The notes: generated by a model from the letters alone, not told the origin. A DNA stretch of 64,000 bases from an uncultured Collinsella sp. (GCA_900751755.1 CAADSP010000110.1:1-64000), one strand, 5' to 3'. Shown: positions 1 to 8,774, counted from the first letter of the stretch. Program-made: numbers and translations.

Positions 1-278
1 GAGGGGGGCGTGTGGGGGGGGGCGGTCCCCTGTGGGGGGGAGCCGCTCGCGACGGGTATGCGCTGCGTGGTCTCGACGGCCGCGGGGCCTGCGGCGGGGT
101 CGGGGCGATAGGCGAGGGGGTCGTCCGCCTTGGCTTGCGGCGTATCGAGGGAACCGGTCTGCTCGAAAGCGGGCTGGCTATCGCTCGCGGCTGTTTGCTC
201 AACGGGTGCACCGCACGAGGTGCAGAACTTGGCATTATCTGCAAGAAGCTTGCCGCACGAGGCGCAATACCGAGACAT
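1..278 (-). CDS. zinc-ribbon domain protein, 3' end cut by the window
   Basis: The minus strand reads ATG at 278 after a good Shine-Dalgarno (AAAGGAG, about 5 bases upstream) and stays open to base 1. The first 25 residues form a double-CxxC zinc ribbon (YCASCGKLL then FCTSCGAPV), the N-terminal zinc_ribbon_2 type that usually precedes a membrane or stress-related domain. After it comes a Pro/Ala-rich, low-complexity linker, so the functional domain lies outside the window and the role cannot be named. The zinc ribbon is seen directly; the domain family is a standard match by eye. Confidence 0.75.
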   Translation of the reverse strand, partial: MSRYCASCGKLLADNAKFCTSCGAPVEQTAASDSQPAFEQTGSLDTPQAKADDPLAYRPDPAAGPAAVETTQRIPVASGSPPQGTAPPHTPP

Positions 279-346
279 TGCCACTCCTTTCGCCACATTT
301 CAATGCAATACGACGATTATACCCAGCGTCCAAAATTCTCCATCAT

Positions 347-415
347 AAGTTGCGGTGAAATAGGGACTGTTTGGCGGTCTCAGAGCTTCAATCAGTCCCT
401 ATTTCACCGCAACTT
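347..415. repeat. 22-bp perfect inverted repeat (GTTGCGGTGAAAT family)
   Basis: Arms 347-368 and 394-415 are exact reverse complements (AAGTTGCGGTGAAATAGGGA.. outer end) around a 25-base loop. A diverged copy lies at 45231-45298, so this is a dispersed palindromic repeat. It sits between the divergent zinc-ribbon gene and tmk. The rest of 279-517 shows no gene. Confidence 0.8.
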
Positions 416-517
416 CGGAAAGGCACCTTTAGCCATTGGGGACGCACCGAGCACTGGGGTATCATGGCTTGGTTGATATATCTGCATTTACGCGCCTTGT
501 AGGAAGGGGCTGCGCCC

Positions 518-1201
518 ATGGCTTTTGAGCCCGCTCAACATAGCTTCATTACGCTCGAGGGTGTCGATGGCGCCGGTAAATCTACGCAGGCGCGCCTGCT
601 TGCCCGTGCGCTCGAACTCGCTGGCTACCAGGTTGTGAGCCTGCGCGAGCCGGGCGGTACCGCCATCAGCGAAAAGATCCGTGCTCTGCTGCTCGACCCT
701 GCCAATACGGCGATGGGCGACACCTGCGAGTTGCTGCTCTACGAGGCGGCACGCGCTCAGTTGGTGCACGAGGTCATCGCGCCCGCCCTTGCTGCCGGCA
801 AGGTGGTCCTGTGCGATCGCTTCTACGATTCCACGACCTGCTACCAGGCGTTTGCCGATGGCCTCGATCGTCAGATGGTGCGCGATGCCAACAACCTGGC
901 CGTCGCGGGTACGCACCCGGCGCTCACGCTCGTCTATCACATCACGCCCGAGCAGGCGGCGCTGCGCATGGCAGCCCGTGGCGCGGCAGATCGCATGGAG
1001 GCTAAGGGCATGGCCTTCCAAGAGCGTGTCTACCAGGGTTTTTGCGCAATTGCCGCCGAGGAGCCAAACCGCGTAAAGCTCATCGACGCGACCGCGTCCA
1101 TCGAGGACGTATTCGCACAGACGGTCGAGCAGGTTCGCGCCTACGGCCTCGACATTTCCCAGGATGCCGTCGCTGTCGCGCTAGCCCAGGAGGCCGAGTA
1201 A
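518..1201 (+). CDS. tmk: thymidylate kinase
   Basis: Phosphorylates dTMP to dTDP in the cytoplasm, the last specific step of dTTP synthesis. The 227-residue product has the P-loop GVDGAGKST at residues 15-23, the REPGGT motif near 43, the dTMP-kinase DR-F motif (LCDRFYDS, about 103-110) and the lid region around AARGAADRME. The start ATG at 518 follows a GGAAGGGG-type ribosome site. It is the first gene of a tight run: its stop is 2 bases before the next gene, holB, a pairing common in Gram-positive bacteria. Length is slightly above the usual 205-215 because of a C-terminal extension. Confidence 0.96.
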   Translation: MAFEPAQHSFITLEGVDGAGKSTQARLLARALELAGYQVVSLREPGGTAISEKIRALLLDPANTAMGDTCELLLYEAARAQLVHEVIAPALAAGKVVLCDRFYDSTTCYQAFADGLDRQMVRDANNLAVAGTHPALTLVYHITPEQAALRMAARGAADRMEAKGMAFQERVYQGFCAIAAEEPNRVKLIDATASIEDVFAQTVEQVRAYGLDISQDAVAVALAQEAE

Positions 1202-1202
1202 C

Positions 1203-2330
1203 ATGGCCCCCGCTCAGGCAAGCCTGCTGGCCAAGCTCGACACCCAACAGCGCGTGCGCGACTTTTTGACCAATGCCGTCGCCAGCGGTCGCGCATCGCA
1301 CGCCTACCTGTTTTTGGGCGCGCCCGGCGCGGGCAAGCTCGACGCCGCGTGGGCGCTCGCCCAAGCCTTCCTGTGCGAGCAGGATGGCTGCGGCTCATGC
1401 GATAGCTGCGTGCGCGTCGCCCGCCATACGCACCCCGACGTGCACTATTACACGCCCGAGAGCGCCACGGGCTACCTCATCGCCCAGACGCGCGAGCTAC
1501 TCGACGACGTGCCCCTGGCGCCCATCCGCGCCAAGGCCAAGGTCTACATCATTGACCGTGCCGAGCAGCTGCGCGCCAACACCGCCAACGCACTGCTCAA
1601 AACGCTTGAGGAGCCGCCCGAGGGCGTCATGTTTATCTTGCTGGGCACCTCCGCCGACGTGATGCTGCCCACCATCGTGAGCCGCTGCCAGTGCGTGCCG
1701 TTTCGGCTGGTGTCGCCCGCCGTCGCCGCGCAGGCCGTGAGCCGCGCCACCGGTCAGGACCCTGCGCGTTGCCGCATGGCCGTCGCAGTAGCGGGAAGCC
1801 CCACGCGTGGCATCGAGTTTCTCAAGAGCGCCGAGCGCCAGGACGCCCGCCGTCAGATGGTTCGCGCCATCGATTCGCTCATCGCCGCCGATGAGGCCGA
1901 CGTGCTCAGCCGCGCCAAGTCGCTCATCGTCGCCGTTAAGGCGCCGCTCGCCGAGGTCAAGTCCACGCAGGAAAAGGTGCTCGAGCAAAATGCCGATTAC
2001 CTGTCGCGTGGAGCATTGAAGCAGCTTGAGGACCGCAACAAGCGCGAACTCAACGCGCGCGAGCGTTCGGGTATCATGGAAGCGCTGGCGAGCGCGCGGA
2101 CGCTCATGCGCGACGTGCTGCTGACGCTTCAGGACGAGGCAGCCGACGTGGTGAACGAAGACGTGCGCGACACGATCGGTCGGCTTGCCGCCGTGACCAA
2201 TGTTGCGGGTGCCACCCAGGCGCTCGAGGCAGTCGCGACCGCCGAGCGCAACATCGCCAGAAACGTTACTCCTCAGCTGGCCATCGAGGTCATGCTGTTC
2301 GATATCAGGAAGGCACTGAAATGCCGTTAG
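1203..2330 (+). CDS. holB: DNA polymerase III subunit delta'
   Basis: Clamp-loader subunit of the replicative polymerase. The 375-residue protein has the AAA+ core with a P-loop-like sequence (GAPGAGKLD, about residues 38-46), the clamp-loader zinc motif with clustered cysteines (CEQDGCGSCDSC near 59-70), Walker B-like IIDRAEQL and the sensor region NALLKTLEEPP, which is diagnostic for DnaX/HolB. The Walker A lysine is followed by L-D rather than S/T, as expected for a non-hydrolysing delta'. Lies between tmk and the RicT homologue and overlaps the latter by 10 bases, so translation is probably coupled. Confidence 0.93.
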   Translation: MAPAQASLLAKLDTQQRVRDFLTNAVASGRASHAYLFLGAPGAGKLDAAWALAQAFLCEQDGCGSCDSCVRVARHTHPDVHYYTPESATGYLIAQTRELLDDVPLAPIRAKAKVYIIDRAEQLRANTANALLKTLEEPPEGVMFILLGTSADVMLPTIVSRCQCVPFRLVSPAVAAQAVSRATGQDPARCRMAVAVAGSPTRGIEFLKSAERQDARRQMVRAIDSLIAADEADVLSRAKSLIVAVKAPLAEVKSTQEKVLEQNADYLSRGALKQLEDRNKRELNARERSGIMEALASARTLMRDVLLTLQDEAADVVNEDVRDTIGRLAAVTNVAGATQALEAVATAERNIARNVTPQLAIEVMLFDIRKALKCR

Positions 2331-4021
2331 TCGTACCCGTTAAGTTTACCTACGCCTCGCGCGACCTGTGGTTCGATCCGCAGGATTTGGATATCCTCGA
2401 GGCCGATTATGCCATTTGCTCCACCGAGCGCGGAACCGAGATCGGCCTGGTCACGGCCGATCCCTTTGAGGTGCCGCAAGACGAGATCGGTCAGCCGCTC
2501 AAGCCCGTGCTGCGCGTGGCGAGCGACATCGACCTGCAGCTTGCCGACGACCTGGCCATCCAGGGCGACGAGGCCATGGTCGACTTCCGCCGCCTGGTCA
2601 AGGAGCTCGACCTCGAGATGAAGCCGGTGGGCGTCGAGTACCTGTTTGGCGGCGAGAAGGCCGTGTTCTACTTTGCGGCCGAGGAGCGCGTCGATTTTCG
2701 CCAGCTCGTCAAGGATCTGTCCTCGACGCTGCACATTCGCGTCGACATGCGCCAGATCGGCGTGCGCGACGAGACCCGCCTGGTGGGCGGCTATGCCCAG
2801 TGCGGACAGGAACTCTGCTGCACGCGCTTTGGCGGACAGTTTGAGCCCGTCTCGATTCGCATGGCAAAAGAGCAGGACCTACCGCTCAACTCGTCCAAGA
2901 TCAGCGGCGTGTGCGGCCGCCTGATGTGCTGCCTGCGTTATGAGTTCGAGGCGTACAAGGACTTTAAGAGCCGTGCGCCCAAAAAGAAGACGCTCATCGA
3001 TACGCCGCTTGGCAAGGCGCGTATTCAGGAATATGACACGCCGCGTGAGCAGCTGGTGCTGCGCCTGGAGAACGGCAAAGTCTTTAAGGTCAACCTGGCC
3101 GATATGACCTGCTCGGAGGGCTGCAAGAAGAAGGCTGCCGAGCAGGGCTGCAATTGCCGCCCCGATTGTGTGACGCGCGATGTGCTCGAGCGCATCGAGT
3201 CGCCCGAGATGCGTCTGGCGCTCATGGAGCTCGATCGCGAAAACGGCGTCGATGTGGGCGATGGCCTGTCGAGTGCCGACCGTCTGGCCGGCACGTCGAT
3301 GCCCAAGCGCCGTCGCCGCGATGCTGAATCCGATGCTCGCGCCGGTCAGGGTCAGGGCGAGGGCCGTGGCCGCGGAAAGGGCCGCGGTAAGGCCGAGGCG
3401 CCCGAGGCCGAGGGGGCGGCCGATGGCCGTCGCCGCCGCAAGCGCGCGGGCTCGGGCGATGCTACCGAGGCTGCAACCGCGGGCAAGCACGCCTCTCGCG
3501 AGCGCGAGGTTCAGCAACCCCAGCAGCAGAATCGCGGCGGTGGCATGAACCCCACACGTCGCCGCCGCCGTCATCTGTCGAGCGAGGAGCGCGAGGACGC
3601 CTTCCGCGCCGCAGCTGCTCGCGAGGCCGGTGCCGCTTCCAAGGGCGCCTCGGCCTCCGATGCGCCTGTCGACAAGAGCGGCAAGTCACGTGGCGAGGAG
3701 GAGCGCGCGCCGCGTCCGCGCCGTCGCCATTCCTCGGGCGCGCAGCAGAAGCCCTCAGTGCCCTCCGTGGCCGATCAGGTCTCGGATGGCGAGGTAAAGG
3801 TCACGCGCCGTCGTCCCGGAGATGGCGGGGGAGCGGCTGCCAAGGCTTCGCGTGGCGCCGCTCGCGACGAGCGCGAGCCGCGCGAGGATCGCGGTGGCGA
3901 GGGCTCGGCCGACCAGGGTCAAAAGCGCCGTCGCCGTCGCCGTTCCCGCAAGCCGCGCCAGGATGGTGGCGAGGGCTCGACCCCGTCTTCGCCCGCACCA
4001 CAACCGCCCGCCGGCGAATAA
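2321..4021 (+). CDS. ricT: RicT/YaaT-type PSP1 protein with long basic tail
   Basis: Residues 1-about 310 match the PSP1/YaaT (RicT) family: the core CGQELCCTRF, then VCGRLMCCLRYE and a Cys cluster CSEGCKKKAAEQGCNC. In Bacillus RicT joins RicA and RicF in an Fe-S-bearing complex that affects mRNA processing by RNase Y; the cysteines here are compatible with that. From about residue 325 to 566 the protein turns into an Arg/Lys/Gly/Ala-rich low-complexity tail with repeated RRRRR blocks, absent from the roughly 275-residue Bacillus protein; it looks like an RNA-binding disordered tail. Start ATG overlaps holB by 10 bases. Family assignment is firm, the tail's role is inference. Confidence 0.85.
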   Translation: MPLVVPVKFTYASRDLWFDPQDLDILEADYAICSTERGTEIGLVTADPFEVPQDEIGQPLKPVLRVASDIDLQLADDLAIQGDEAMVDFRRLVKELDLEMKPVGVEYLFGGEKAVFYFAAEERVDFRQLVKDLSSTLHIRVDMRQIGVRDETRLVGGYAQCGQELCCTRFGGQFEPVSIRMAKEQDLPLNSSKISGVCGRLMCCLRYEFEAYKDFKSRAPKKKTLIDTPLGKARIQEYDTPREQLVLRLENGKVFKVNLADMTCSEGCKKKAAEQGCNCRPDCVTRDVLERIESPEMRLALMELDRENGVDVGDGLSSADRLAGTSMPKRRRRDAESDARAGQGQGEGRGRGKGRGKAEAPEAEGAADGRRRRKRAGSGDATEAATAGKHASREREVQQPQQQNRGGGMNPTRRRRRHLSSEEREDAFRAAAAREAGAASKGASASDAPVDKSGKSRGEEERAPRPRRRHSSGAQQKPSVPSVADQVSDGEVKVTRRRPGDGGGAAAKASRGAARDEREPREDRGGEGSADQGQKRRRRRRSRKPRQDGGEGSTPSSPAPQPPAGE

Positions 4022-4123
4022 CGCCCGCGAGCGGATTTAGCCCGCCTTGCCCCGAGCGCATCGGGGTATCATAGCGCCGAATCAACAGCCCTCCCTGCGA
4101 CCGAGCGTAGGGAGGGTTGTGTC

Positions 4124-4930
4124 TTGAAGAGCCATCTGAACATATTGAGCCGTCTGCAGGGTGCCGGTGCCCTACCGTTTGCGGACGAATTGCTACCGTT
4201 TGCCGAGCGGGTGGCACACGAGGCGCTCGAGGCATTGTCGCCAACACGATGTGCCGGCTGCGAGCGCGCCGGTGCGCTTATTTGCCAAGACTGTCTGGCT
4301 GCGCTCACGCTCATCGACCCGTGTCATAGCTGCACCCGATGCGGCGCCCCGTTTGGGGATTTGCTGTGCACTGAGTGTTCGGTCGAGGGCACGTCCTCGG
4401 CAATGGCGGAGGCGCTCGACCGCTGCCTGGCGTGCGCCGTCTATGCGCATCCGCTGCCGCGCATCATTAAAGCGTACAAGGATGCGGGCGAGCGACGTCT
4501 GGCTCCGTATCTGGCGGAGCTGCTCTACGACACCGCCCTGCATGCCCAGGTCGTAGCGCCCGATCGCTACGGAGGTGTGCTGTCCGGTGCGGATGCGGTG
4601 GTGTTTGTGCCTGCGACGGCGGCAGCGTTTCGGCGGCGTGGTTTTGATCATATGGAGGCCATTGCGCGCCCATTTTGCGAGCTGTCGGGTGTTCCCTTGT
4701 TCGATGCTCTCGTCAAGTACGGGCATGGCGACCAGCGCGAACTCGGTCGTGAGGAGCGCCGCGAGCGTGCCCAAGGCATGTACGAGACGGTTGAGGACGT
4801 GCGGGGCAAGCGCCTGCTGCTTATCGATGACGTTATCACCACGGGCGCGACGATGGCAGCGGCTTCGGCGGAACTCAAGCGCGCCGGTGCCGCGGCCGTT
4901 GATGGCCTCGCTATCGCACGCGTTTGGTAG
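4124..4930 (+). CDS. comF: ComF-family phosphoribosyltransferase
   Basis: A 268-residue protein with an N-terminal double zinc finger (CAGCERAG...CQDC, then CHSCTRCGAPFGDLLCTEC, about residues 43-86) followed by a type I phosphoribosyltransferase domain with the PRPP loop LLLIDDVITTGATM (about 231-244). ComF proteins are linked to DNA uptake in competent bacteria, but the exact reaction is unknown. The start is a TTG at 4124 after AGGGAGGG; a hairpin (about 4089-4116, CCCTCCCTGCG / CGTAGGGAGGG) overlaps that ribosome site and might modulate initiation. The next gene follows after 10 bases. Confidence 0.85.
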   Translation: MKSHLNILSRLQGAGALPFADELLPFAERVAHEALEALSPTRCAGCERAGALICQDCLAALTLIDPCHSCTRCGAPFGDLLCTECSVEGTSSAMAEALDRCLACAVYAHPLPRIIKAYKDAGERRLAPYLAELLYDTALHAQVVAPDRYGGVLSGADAVVFVPATAAAFRRRGFDHMEAIARPFCELSGVPLFDALVKYGHGDQRELGREERRERAQGMYETVEDVRGKRLLLIDDVITTGATMAAASAELKRAGAAAVDGLAIARVW

Positions 4931-4940
4931 GGGTGGTTTT

Positions 4941-6050
4941 GTGGCAGTGAAGATTGAGCGGCGCAACGAGCCGACAAGCGAACAGCTAGCGGCTTCCGTA
5001 ATTCTGACGGGTGCCTCGGCGCTACGCATGATGCGCGCCGAGCGCCGACAAATGGGTTACATCAGCTGGAGGGACCTCGATCCCGATGAAGAGCGCCGCG
5101 CGCTGCGCACGTCGTCGCCCTCGACCGAGGACATCTATCTTCCCGACTTGGTGCGTATTGGAGCCGCAAGCGGCGAGGTGCAAGAGGATTTGTGCTTGCT
5201 GGTGGGATCTGCGGCGCAGCGCCGCCGCATGCTTGGCGTGGGCTGGTCCGTGTGTTCCGGGTTGCCTGCCGGCTCGATTCTAGAAGTGGAGCCGGGTGTA
5301 TACAGTCTATCTCCCGAGGCCCTTTGTGTCGCCGTCGCCCGCGAGGTCGGCTGTATCCAGACATTTGCCCTAGCCCAGGAGCTGTGCTCTAAGATTTCGC
5401 TGAGTGACCGCGGGAAGTATCTGCCTCCCTACACCTCGCCTGTCGTGAACAAATTGGCAAAGGACAAAGACCAGCCGCCAGATGTCGGTTACTTTGAGGT
5501 CGAGCCCGTGCTGACACCCGATCGCCTGGTAGATTACCTCGCGGCATGCAAGGGGAACGCGGCCAAGCAGCTGCGGCGTCTGTGCCCCTATCTTTCGGAA
5601 AACCTGCGCTCGCCCATGGAGTGCATCACGCTCTCTCTGTTTTCGCTTCCGTTTTCCTATGGCGGATTTGCCTGCGGTCCCTTTAAGACCGACTACAAAA
5701 TCGAGTTCGATGACCGCGCGCGGGCAATCTCGGGGATGCCGCATGCAGTTTGCGATGCGTATCAGGAAGCAGCCCAGTTTGACCTGGAATACAACGGTGA
5801 ACCGGGCCATTCCTCCCGGAGGGGACGTATCCATGATGAAAAACGCAACACGGGCTTGATTGCTATGGGAATCGAGGTCGCGACGGTCAACAACGAAATG
5901 CTCTGCGACATGGAAGCGATGGAAGCGCTCGCATGGCGCATCCACCAGCGCATGAGTAAGCGATATCGCAACCGTGTTGACGCTCGCAGAAAGAAGCAAG
6001 AGGCGCTATTTAACACGCTGCGGGCGTGTTTTGGGCTTAAGCCGGTCTAA
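4941..6050 (+). CDS. hypothetical protein with endonuclease-like C-terminus
   Basis: GTG start at 4941, 10 bases after comF, gives 369 residues. The C-terminal third reads FDLEYNGEPGHSS...RIHDEKRNTGLIAMGIEVATV, a pattern (acidic residue, then H-x-D-x-x-R and a following beta strand) resembling the DUF559/Vsr-like PD-(D/E)XK nuclease fold. The middle part has a short segment SLPFSYGGFACG. Such proteins in Coriobacteriia are often labelled AbiEi-like or hypothetical. No partner toxin gene is adjacent. The nuclease reading is inference from motif spacing; no defined function is claimed. An upstream in-frame extension into comF is possible but unlikely. Confidence 0.7.
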   Translation: MAVKIERRNEPTSEQLAASVILTGASALRMMRAERRQMGYISWRDLDPDEERRALRTSSPSTEDIYLPDLVRIGAASGEVQEDLCLLVGSAAQRRRMLGVGWSVCSGLPAGSILEVEPGVYSLSPEALCVAVAREVGCIQTFALAQELCSKISLSDRGKYLPPYTSPVVNKLAKDKDQPPDVGYFEVEPVLTPDRLVDYLAACKGNAAKQLRRLCPYLSENLRSPMECITLSLFSLPFSYGGFACGPFKTDYKIEFDDRARAISGMPHAVCDAYQEAAQFDLEYNGEPGHSSRRGRIHDEKRNTGLIAMGIEVATVNNEMLCDMEAMEALAWRIHQRMSKRYRNRVDARRKKQEALFNTLRACFGLKPV

Positions 6051-6084
6051 TTCACGTCGAAAATAGGGGGTTAATCATATGCCC

Positions 6085-6301
6085 TGGCCAAAATATGGCA
6101 AATATGAGTACTGTCACTAAATCAGTAACAGCAAAATCAAGGAATTTTGGACTCGGAGGCGGCGTAAAGTAAGAAGATAATAAACAAATGTAGAATAACT
6201 AAGCATCAAGTTGGCGGCACTGAACGCAAAATCTGTCCGAGAGGCCAAAATTACCTGTTACTAAATTGGTAACAGTACTCATATTTGCCATTTTTTGGCC
6301 A
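6085..6301. repeat. 217-bp element bounded by 47-bp inverted repeats (MITE-like)
   Basis: Arms at 6085-6131 and 6255-6301 are reverse complements with about five mismatches over 47 bases (outer ends TGGCCAAAA / TTTTTTGGCCA; shared core GGCAAATATGAGTACTGT). The 123-base interior is AT-rich and has no ORF. The shape is that of a miniature inverted-repeat element or a large hairpin. It sits in the 730-base gap between the endonuclease-like gene and the lipoprotein gene. Confidence 0.8.
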
Positions 6302-6422
6302 CGGCACCCTAAGACGGGTGTGTTGGGGCTTTCCATAGGGGAGCGACGGGCTCAATCAGAGCGCGTGCGGCCCGTCCTGACCTGCGAAATCTGTACTCGC
6401 GATGCGAATAACGCCCCTAACC

Positions 6423-6451
6423 TTAAACTTTAGCTTGAACTTAGCTATAAT
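6423..6451 (+). promoter_or_regulatory. sigma70-type promoter for the lipoprotein leader
   Basis: TTAAAC at 6423-6428, a 17-base spacer and a perfect TATAAT at 6446-6451. Predicted transcription start is about 6458, leaving a leader of about 325 bases before the lipoprotein start. Confidence 0.7.
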
Positions 6452-6457
6452 GCGCTT

Positions 6458-6782
6458 CGTTCCTACCAGGCTGTGGTTGCGGACGGACGAAATGCCCGTC
6501 CTAGTCCAAGACAGACGCGGTCAAAGGGATCCACGTAAGCGACCGCGTGCACGCGGCGCGATCATGGCGCGTCCTAGATGTAAGTCGCACCGTCCGTTCT
6601 ACTTTCTTTGGGGCAATACCGCCTCGCGGGCGAGCGGGTCAGTCGTGAAGGTGGCTGCGGCCTCCCGAGCAAACACCCCGGTGCGCAAGTGTGGGGTCAA
6701 ATACCAGGTCAGCTGGTGGGAACAACCTGATATTCCGCGCAACGCACGGATCGTATACGACACAGAAGGCAGGGTAGTGGAC
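6458..6782 (+). other. long GC-rich leader, possibly structured RNA
   Basis: Between the promoter and the lipoprotein start codon lies about 325 bases containing several strong local stems, for example ACGCGGTC (about 6514) with GACCGCGT (about 6541), and GGACGG with CCGTCC around 6481-6501. It happens to be open in the lipoprotein frame, but the translation has no recognisable domain and begins before the promoter. I could not match it to tmRNA, RNase P RNA, SRP RNA or a known riboswitch. Confidence 0.35.
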
Positions 6783-7793
6783 ATGGTGAGGGGCAGCTTG
6801 ATGCACGCGGCTCGGTTAGGTGCTGGGACCGCAGCGGTCATCGCCGTTTTGGGCCTGAGCGGATGCGCGTTCAATCCACTGTCCACGTTCACGACGCCCA
6901 CGATCGACCAGATCGAGCGCGAGACCGTTACCCCCACGGTATCGGACGATGCCCTGGTCACGCCGGGAACCCTGACTGTCGCTCTCGATACTTCCGATGC
7001 CCCGCAAGCCATGCAGGATGCCGACGGAAACCTCACGGGCTATGCGGTCGATGCCGCTCGTGCCCTCGCATGCCGCATGGGTCTCAAGGTTGCCTTTGTC
7101 GATGCGTCCTCGGCCGATTCCGCGCTCAGCGATAAAAAGGCCGACATCTTCATTGGTGACGTCAGGTCTACGGACGGCGATATCAGCTCGCTTGGCACCT
7201 GTCTGTACGACGCCCCCGCCGTATTCGGCAAGAGCAGCGACGGAGAGTCGCTGAGCGTTTCCACCGAAACGCTTAACACCGCTACCCTGGGCGTTCAGAC
7301 CTCTTCGGCCTCGCAGGAAGCGCTCGCCAAGCAGAGCATTACGGCCAACCAAAAGACCTTCTCCAACATCAATGAGTGCTTTGAGGCGCTCGAGTCGGGC
7401 GAAGTCGATTACGTGATCTGTGATTCCACGGCCGGTGGTTACCTCGCGCGCCTGATGAGCCAGATCTCCTATGTCGGCACGCTCGAGACGCCCTCCACGC
7501 TTGGTGTCGCAGGCCTTAGCTCTAACGATGAGCTGTGCCGTGCCGTGAGCGATGCCCTCGATGGTATCACGGTCGATGGCACGCTCGAGGCAGTCCACTG
7601 CGTCTGGTACGGCCAGATGCCCTATGACCTTACCGCCAAGACCGTTTCGGGAGCCAATGTGCAGACATCCGACTCCACGTCCAACGAGACTGAGCCCTCC
7701 GATGACGACGCCTCCGATAACAACGGCGACAGCCCGTCGTCTAGCCAGGAAGGCGCCATCACCGACGATGACATCAACAAGCTCAATAGCTAG
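6783..7793 (+). CDS. solute-binding lipoprotein (SBP family 3-like)
   Basis: 336 residues. A signal peptide ends in a lipobox (VLGLSGC, Cys near residue 28), so the protein should be anchored to the outer face of the membrane. The mature part resembles amino-acid-type periplasmic binding proteins: TLTVALDTSDAPQAMQDADGNLTGYAVDAARALACRMG, then KADIFIGDVR and a C-terminal lobe with ALESGEVDYVICDS. The last 60 residues are a Ser/Asp/Glu-rich tail. No ABC permease or ATPase is adjacent, so it is an orphan binding protein or sensor. ATG 6783 was chosen; ATG 6801 (after GAGGGG) is an equally good start. Confidence 0.8.
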   Translation: MVRGSLMHAARLGAGTAAVIAVLGLSGCAFNPLSTFTTPTIDQIERETVTPTVSDDALVTPGTLTVALDTSDAPQAMQDADGNLTGYAVDAARALACRMGLKVAFVDASSADSALSDKKADIFIGDVRSTDGDISSLGTCLYDAPAVFGKSSDGESLSVSTETLNTATLGVQTSSASQEALAKQSITANQKTFSNINECFEALESGEVDYVICDSTAGGYLARLMSQISYVGTLETPSTLGVAGLSSNDELCRAVSDALDGITVDGTLEAVHCVWYGQMPYDLTAKTVSGANVQTSDSTSNETEPSDDDASDNNGDSPSSSQEGAITDDDINKLNS

Positions 7794-7860
7794 TTATTGG
7801 TAGGGGTGGCGTCTGCCATACATTGAACGAGGCGCTTCTTCATGGTTTCAACACGCATAG

Positions 7861-7898
7861 TCGGGTCTCCCCAATAGGGGAGCCCGGCTTTTCTATTT
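7861..7898 (+). terminator. rho-independent terminator after the lipoprotein gene
   Basis: CGGGTCTCCCC, loop AATA, GGGGAGCCCGG then CTTTTCTATTTT; one bulged base in the stem. Confidence 0.75.
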
Positions 7899-8110
7899 TG
7901 GTAAAAACAGCAGGTAAAAGCTGATTTTCAGGAGAAAAACTAGCTTTGCCGACGCCTTCCTATAGCGCACTTTGCTACAGAAAAGTGCGAGACTTCGGTA
8001 TGCGGTATCAAGCAATCGTTATTCGGGTCTTTGAGAATCCGGGTGATTAAATGCACGGCAATGGGTACATAGCCAGTACAGTAAGTCCCCGAGGCAGATT
8101 GGAGCCACGT
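7899..8110. other. intergenic, hpf upstream region
   Basis: No gene seen. An AT-richer stretch (7899-8000) precedes hpf and presumably carries its promoter; no clear consensus boxes stood out. A short hairpin CGCACTTTGCTACAGAAAAGTGCG lies near 7967 (stem CGCACTTT/AAAGTGCG). Confidence 0.4.
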
Positions 8111-8695
8111 ATGGATATCAAGGTTTCTGGACGCAAGACGACGGTAACCGATGCTCTGCGTGCGCATGTGGATGAGAAGATCGGTGAGGCGCTCAAGGTT
8201 TTCGATATCGAGCCCATGACAGTCGACGTCGTGCTTCGTTATGAGAAGAACCCCTCGAACCCCAACCCGGCAATCGTCGAGGTCACGGTTCGTGCCCGCG
8301 GCTCTGTGATCCGCGTTGCCGAGCACGGCGCAGATATGTATGCCGCCATCGATCTCTCCGCCGATAAGGTCACCCGCCAGCTGCGCAAGTTCAAGACCAA
8401 GGTCGTGGACAACCGCCAGGGCGGGGCCAGCGCCGCGGATGTTGCGCCGGTCGAGCGCGTCGAGGATCTGGCCGACCTGCTGCTGCCCGAGGAGGAGGAC
8501 GATCTGCTCGTCCGCGAGAAGGTTATCGACGTCACCCCGATGACCGAGGAGCAGGCGCTGGTGCAGACCGATCTGCTGGGCCACGACTTCTACGTGTTCG
8601 AGAACGCGACGACCGGTCTCATCAATGTGGTGTATCACCGTAAGAATGGTGGATATGGCATCATCAAGCCCCGTATCGAAACACTTGACGAGTAA
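8111..8695 (+). CDS. hpf: ribosome hibernation promoting factor, long form
   Basis: Binds 30S subunits and dimerises 70S ribosomes into inactive 100S particles during slow growth. The 194-residue length with an N-terminal S30AE domain (MDIKVSGRKTTVTDALRAHV...) and a C-terminal dimerisation domain ending DFYVFENATTGLINVVYHRK marks the long form typical of Gram-positive bacteria. The start at 8111 is preceded by TTGGAG; an upstream in-frame ATG at 8051 would add 20 non-homologous residues. Monocistronic, followed by a strong terminator. Confidence 0.95.
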   Translation: MDIKVSGRKTTVTDALRAHVDEKIGEALKVFDIEPMTVDVVLRYEKNPSNPNPAIVEVTVRARGSVIRVAEHGADMYAAIDLSADKVTRQLRKFKTKVVDNRQGGASAADVAPVERVEDLADLLLPEEEDDLLVREKVIDVTPMTEEQALVQTDLLGHDFYVFENATTGLINVVYHRKNGGYGIIKPRIETLDE

Positions 8696-8724
8696 AATAC
8701 GTTAACTTGCATGAGTTAACGGTT

Positions 8725-8756
8725 GGCGGCCATCCCATGCGGATGGCCGCCTTTTT
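8725..8756 (+). terminator. rho-independent terminator after hpf
   Basis: GGCGGCCATCC / GGATGGCCGCC stem followed by five T. A separate small hairpin GTTAAC...GTTAAC lies at 8701-8720. Confidence 0.9.
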
Positions 8757-8774
8757 ACGTAAGGAGTCGCTTTG

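Noticed and set aside
6690..6760. SRP RNA, because TACCAGGTCAG matches the bacterial 4.5S RNA core
   Set aside because: The following apical GGAA loop and AGCAG motif are missing, so the 11-base match is not enough.
6402..6782. N-terminal extension of the lipoprotein
   Set aside because: It would place 127 charged residues before a signal peptide with a lipobox, and begins upstream of a strong promoter.
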